Assembly (NCBI GenBank): GCA_033782935.1
Contig: JAWQEG010002443.1
Coordinates: forward strand, 1-64,000
Source of the DNA: Petrolisthes cinctipes
Taxonomy: Eukaryota; Arthropoda; Malacostraca; Decapoda; Porcellanidae
DNA length: 64,000 nucleotides
Direction: 5' to 3'
Part shown: positions 35,532 to 64,000 of the stretch, one piece after another
How positions within the stretch are numbered: position 1 is the stretch's first letter
How the letters are laid out: the number at the start of each line of letters is the position of its first letter
Position numbers and translations under genes: made by a program
Notes under the pieces: model-generated
Databases searched by the model: none
What the model was told of the DNA's origin: nothing
Seen by the model: only the letters and a program-made list of their open reading frames with translations

Positions 35532-35867
35532 TACTTCCTCCTTAAATCGGCTCATGGTCAAACCAAGTTATGGTTTATGAGAGATTATTCATATGTTGCT
35601 CTGGATATATGCAAGATGGTGACTACCCTCAGATCAAAAATGCAATGAAATAGATTATAATGTAATAGGCGTTGGTATGATCCATTTTATTTGTGTTAAT
35701 GTGATATAGATACATATGGCCTTTTAAGTAAAATGCTATTAATTTCATAATGTTATGGTACAAATGTATAATTATCATTGATTAATGTAGTAGAGTATTT
35801 TTGTAATGCATCTTATGAAAAACTTGTGGTCAATCTATCTAACTGTTTCTGTTTGTGCTTTCCCTTG

Positions 35868-63671
<27,804 letters not shown>

Positions 63672-63724
63672 CTGAAACAGTAACACACATAATTATTTAC
63701 ATAATTATTATATGCATCTGGTAA

Positions 63725-64000
63725 TAATTAGGTTACTGCAGGTTAGGTTAGGTTTGGTTAGGTTACTGCAGGTTTGATTAAGTGAGATTAGTTTTGGTTA
63801 GGTTACGTTAGTGTTAGGTTAGAGTTAAGTTATTTTAAGTTAGGTTAGGTTAAGCTACTGTAGGTTAAGTTAGGTTAGATTAGGCTTGGTTAGGTAATGT
63901 TTGATTAGGTTAACTTACTATAGGTTAGGTTACTGCCGGTTAGGCTAAGTTAGATTAGGTTTGGTTAGGTAAGGTTTGGTTAAGTTAGGTTTGGTTAGGT
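63725..64000. repeat. degenerate GGTTA (TTAGG-type) array reaching the window edge
   Basis: GGTTAGGTTAGGTTTGGTTA and variants alternate with TTACTGCAGGTT for at least 275 bases. It resembles an interstitial array of the arthropod telomere repeat and continues beyond the window. Confidence 0.8.

Overview
The window looks like nuclear DNA of a decapod crustacean or a close arthropod relative. The evidence is long AG, AC and AAT microsatellites, interstitial TTAGG-type arrays, a pacifastin-family inhibitor gene (an arthropod family), spliced genes with large introns, and very dense decayed LINE, Harbinger, hAT, mariner-type and Gypsy elements. No bacterial-style operon, rRNA or CRISPR array is present. 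Species assignment is inference.

Two host genes can be built exon by exon, both on the minus strand. (1) 19319 to 14072 is a five-exon gene for a secreted 164-residue precursor: a signal peptide followed by four pacifastin light-chain domains, one per exon. Every intron is phase 1. A TATA box lies upstream. (2) 63671 to 35868 is the 3' part of a gene I do not recognise, with six visible exons. Two exon types alternate (A: phase 0 to 1; B: phase 1 to 0) and the last exon encodes a transmembrane segment and a short tail. All junction phases agree. The 5' end lies beyond the right edge. Two whole Harbinger transposons sit in its introns.

The rest is mobile or repetitive DNA. 0-14 kb: LINE fragments, a tRNA-Val-like sequence, a LINE with endonuclease and RT remnants (2.5-5.19 kb), a fragment of a repeat that elsewhere carries a cold-shock domain (6.4-7.2 kb), and short TA- or TTAA-flanked foldback elements. 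14-19.4 kb: the pacifastin gene, its introns filled with MITEs and 34-bp satellite. 19.4-27 kb: GC-rich foldbacks, minisatellites, a LINE 3' UTR expanded into a 61-bp array, a nested hAT. 27-34.5 kb: a decayed Gypsy-like element on the minus strand. 35-63.7 kb: the modular membrane-protein gene, hosting the cold-shock-domain repeat (37.7-38.9 kb), Harbinger 1 (39745-46784; MADF-BESS gene and transposase, with a LINE inserted in the MADF-BESS gene) and Harbinger 2 (55489-62166; transposase and Myb/SANT-like gene). 62.2-64 kb: a MITE-derived 52-bp satellite and a degenerate GGTTA array.

All calls come from reading the sequence. No database search, splice predictor or alignment program was run, so family names rest on recognised motifs and MITE names here are local labels.
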